Positions 63,277 through 64,000 of a stretch of DNA of 64,000 nucleotides are shown in pieces. A program made the position numbers and the translations under genes. The stretch lies in the NCBI GenBank assembly GCA_017451385.1, contig JAFSPS010000042.1, positions 1 through 64,000 on the forward strand. The letters are read 5' to 3'. Each line of letters opens with the position of its first letter. Positions within the stretch are counted from its first letter, which is position 1. Source of the DNA: Bacteroidales bacterium. GTDB taxonomy: Bacteria; Bacteroidota; Bacteroidia; Bacteroidales; P3. Below the pieces are notes generated by a model. The model was not told where the DNA came from, made no database searches, and was given only the letters and a program-made list of their open reading frames with translations.

Positions 63277-64000
63277 ATGGCGTCATTTGAGATAACGGGA
63301 GGTTATCCGCTGAAAGGCGAGATAATGCCGCAGGGAGCCAAGAACGAGGCATTGCAGGTGCTTTGCGCCGTGCTGCTCACGAGCGAGAAGGTGGTGATAG
63401 AGAACGTGCCAGATATACGCGATGTCAACAAGCTGATAGACTTGCTGATGCTGCTTGGGGTGCGCGTGCGAGAACTCTATTCGGAGGTGCCTACCGACGA
63501 CCAGTGGAGTCATACCTACGAGTTTCAGACAGACCAGATAAATCTTGACCAGCTGAACACGATGGCTTTTGCCAAGCAAGCCTCTGAGTTGCGTGGCAGC
63601 ATCCTGCTCGTCGGTCCGTTGTTGTCGCGCTTCGGGCGTGCCATGGTGCCGCAACCGGGGGGCGACAAGATAGGCCGTCGCCGCCTTGACACGCATTTCT
63701 TCGGCATGGAGAAGCTGGGAGCCACGGTGGAGTTTAAGGACTATGGGCGTCGCGGGCGTGGTGCGGTGCGCATGACGGGCTATGAGGTGAAGGCCTCACG
63801 CCTCGACGGATGCTATATGTTGCTGGACGAGGCCAGCGTGACGGGCACCGCCAACATCATCATGGCTGCGGTGCTGGCACATGGCACCACGACTATCATG
63901 AATGCAGCCTGCGAGCCATACGTCTATCAGCTGTGCAAGATGCTCAACTCAATGGGTGCCAAGATTAGCGGCATAGGGTCCAACCTACTCACCATAGAGG
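63277..64000 (+). CDS. murA: UDP-N-acetylglucosamine 1-carboxyvinyltransferase MurA, 3' partial
   Basis: The frame from ATG 63277 ([16 protein letters not shown]) stays open to the end of the window, covering about 241 of an expected 430 codons. Catalytic-site motifs are visible: K22-N23 in GAKNE and the [14 protein letters not shown] loop. It transfers enolpyruvate from PEP to UDP-GlcNAc, the first committed step of peptidoglycan synthesis. The loop carries Asp (D130) where E. coli MurA has Cys115, the target of fosfomycin. It lies 85 bases after DUF4290. Confidence 0.93.
   Translation, partial: MASFEITGGYPLKGEIMPQGAKNEALQVLCAVLLTSEKVVIENVPDIRDVNKLIDLLMLLGVRVRELYSEVPTDDQWSHTYEFQTDQINLDQLNTMAFAKQASELRGSILLVGPLLSRFGRAMVPQPGGDKIGRRRLDTHFFGMEKLGATVEFKDYGRRGRGAVRMTGYEVKASRLDGCYMLLDEASVTGTANIIMAAVLAHGTTTIMNAACEPYVYQLCKMLNSMGAKISGIGSNLLTIE

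Overview
The window looks like a chromosomal segment of a Bacteroidales bacterium, probably Prevotella-like. Several signs agree: promoters of the Bacteroidetes type (TTTG, about 18 to 21 bases, then TAnnTTTG) before several genes; four secreted BspA-type leucine-rich repeat proteins with type IX secretion (T9SS) tails; a DUF4290 gene directly before murA; a TIGR02757/DUF2400 protein; a split transketolase; and lipoproteins with Bacteroidetes-style lipoboxes. The species cannot be named from the sequence alone.

Layout. 1-2967: 3' part of a repeat-rich fibre-like protein, then a terminator. 3202-11835: four co-directional genes (secreted von Willebrand A [vWA] protein, lipoprotein with a membrane helix, tubulin/FtsZ-like GTPase, membrane-anchored papain-like protease). 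11829-12800: a short tandem repeat, AT-rich DNA and a structured non-coding RNA with its own promoter and terminator; a second copy of this RNA lies at 59.5 kb. 12810-31111: fifteen tightly packed co-directional genes. They encode a PPP-type phosphatase, a vWA protein, a Ser/Thr kinase with an FHA-like tail, a second vWA protein, a LIM plus DA1-type metallopeptidase, a complete Liv-type ABC importer (two permeases, two ATPases, a binding lipoprotein), a large histidine-kinase-like protein, an unknown protein, a receiver-domain protein with a large insertion, a six-helix membrane protein and a membrane-anchored coiled coil. 31413-41426: four tandem BspA-like genes separated by three near-identical 121-base spacers, bounded by two copies of a roughly 100-base repeat. 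42.7-47.4 kb: reverse-strand genes (Cas4/RecB-like nuclease, split transketolase with a vWA gene between its halves, a lipoprotein). 47.7-51.3 kb: FKBP isomerase, an internally shortened methyltransferase relative, a CAP-domain protein, a helical-repeat protein and an AlkD-like protein. 51.4 kb: tRNA-Ser(UGA). 51.6-53.4 kb: HipBA toxin-antitoxin pair. 53.5-59.3 kb: an M48-TerB peptidase, then reverse-strand genes for a glycosidase-like lipoprotein, a TfoX-N protein, a phosphoesterase, a TIGR02757 protein and a decayed AAA/DUF4143 ATPase. 60.0-64.0 kb: a repeat protein, a small membrane protein, a J-domain protein, an outer-membrane barrel, DUF4290 and murA, which runs off the end.

The best candidate for an undescribed system is the 12.8-31.1 kb operon. 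It joins a reversible protein-phosphorylation module (kinase, phosphatase, two vWA proteins, FHA-like domain) to a LIM-DA1 protease, a ligand-capturing ABC importer and a divergent two-component pair. A reasonable reading is an envelope-linked sensing and response system in which the Liv importer and its lipoprotein detect a small molecule. The 3.2-11.8 kb tubulin/papain/vWA cluster is a second candidate, and may be functionally related because it too combines a vWA protein with membrane-associated machinery. Both readings are inference from domains and gene order.
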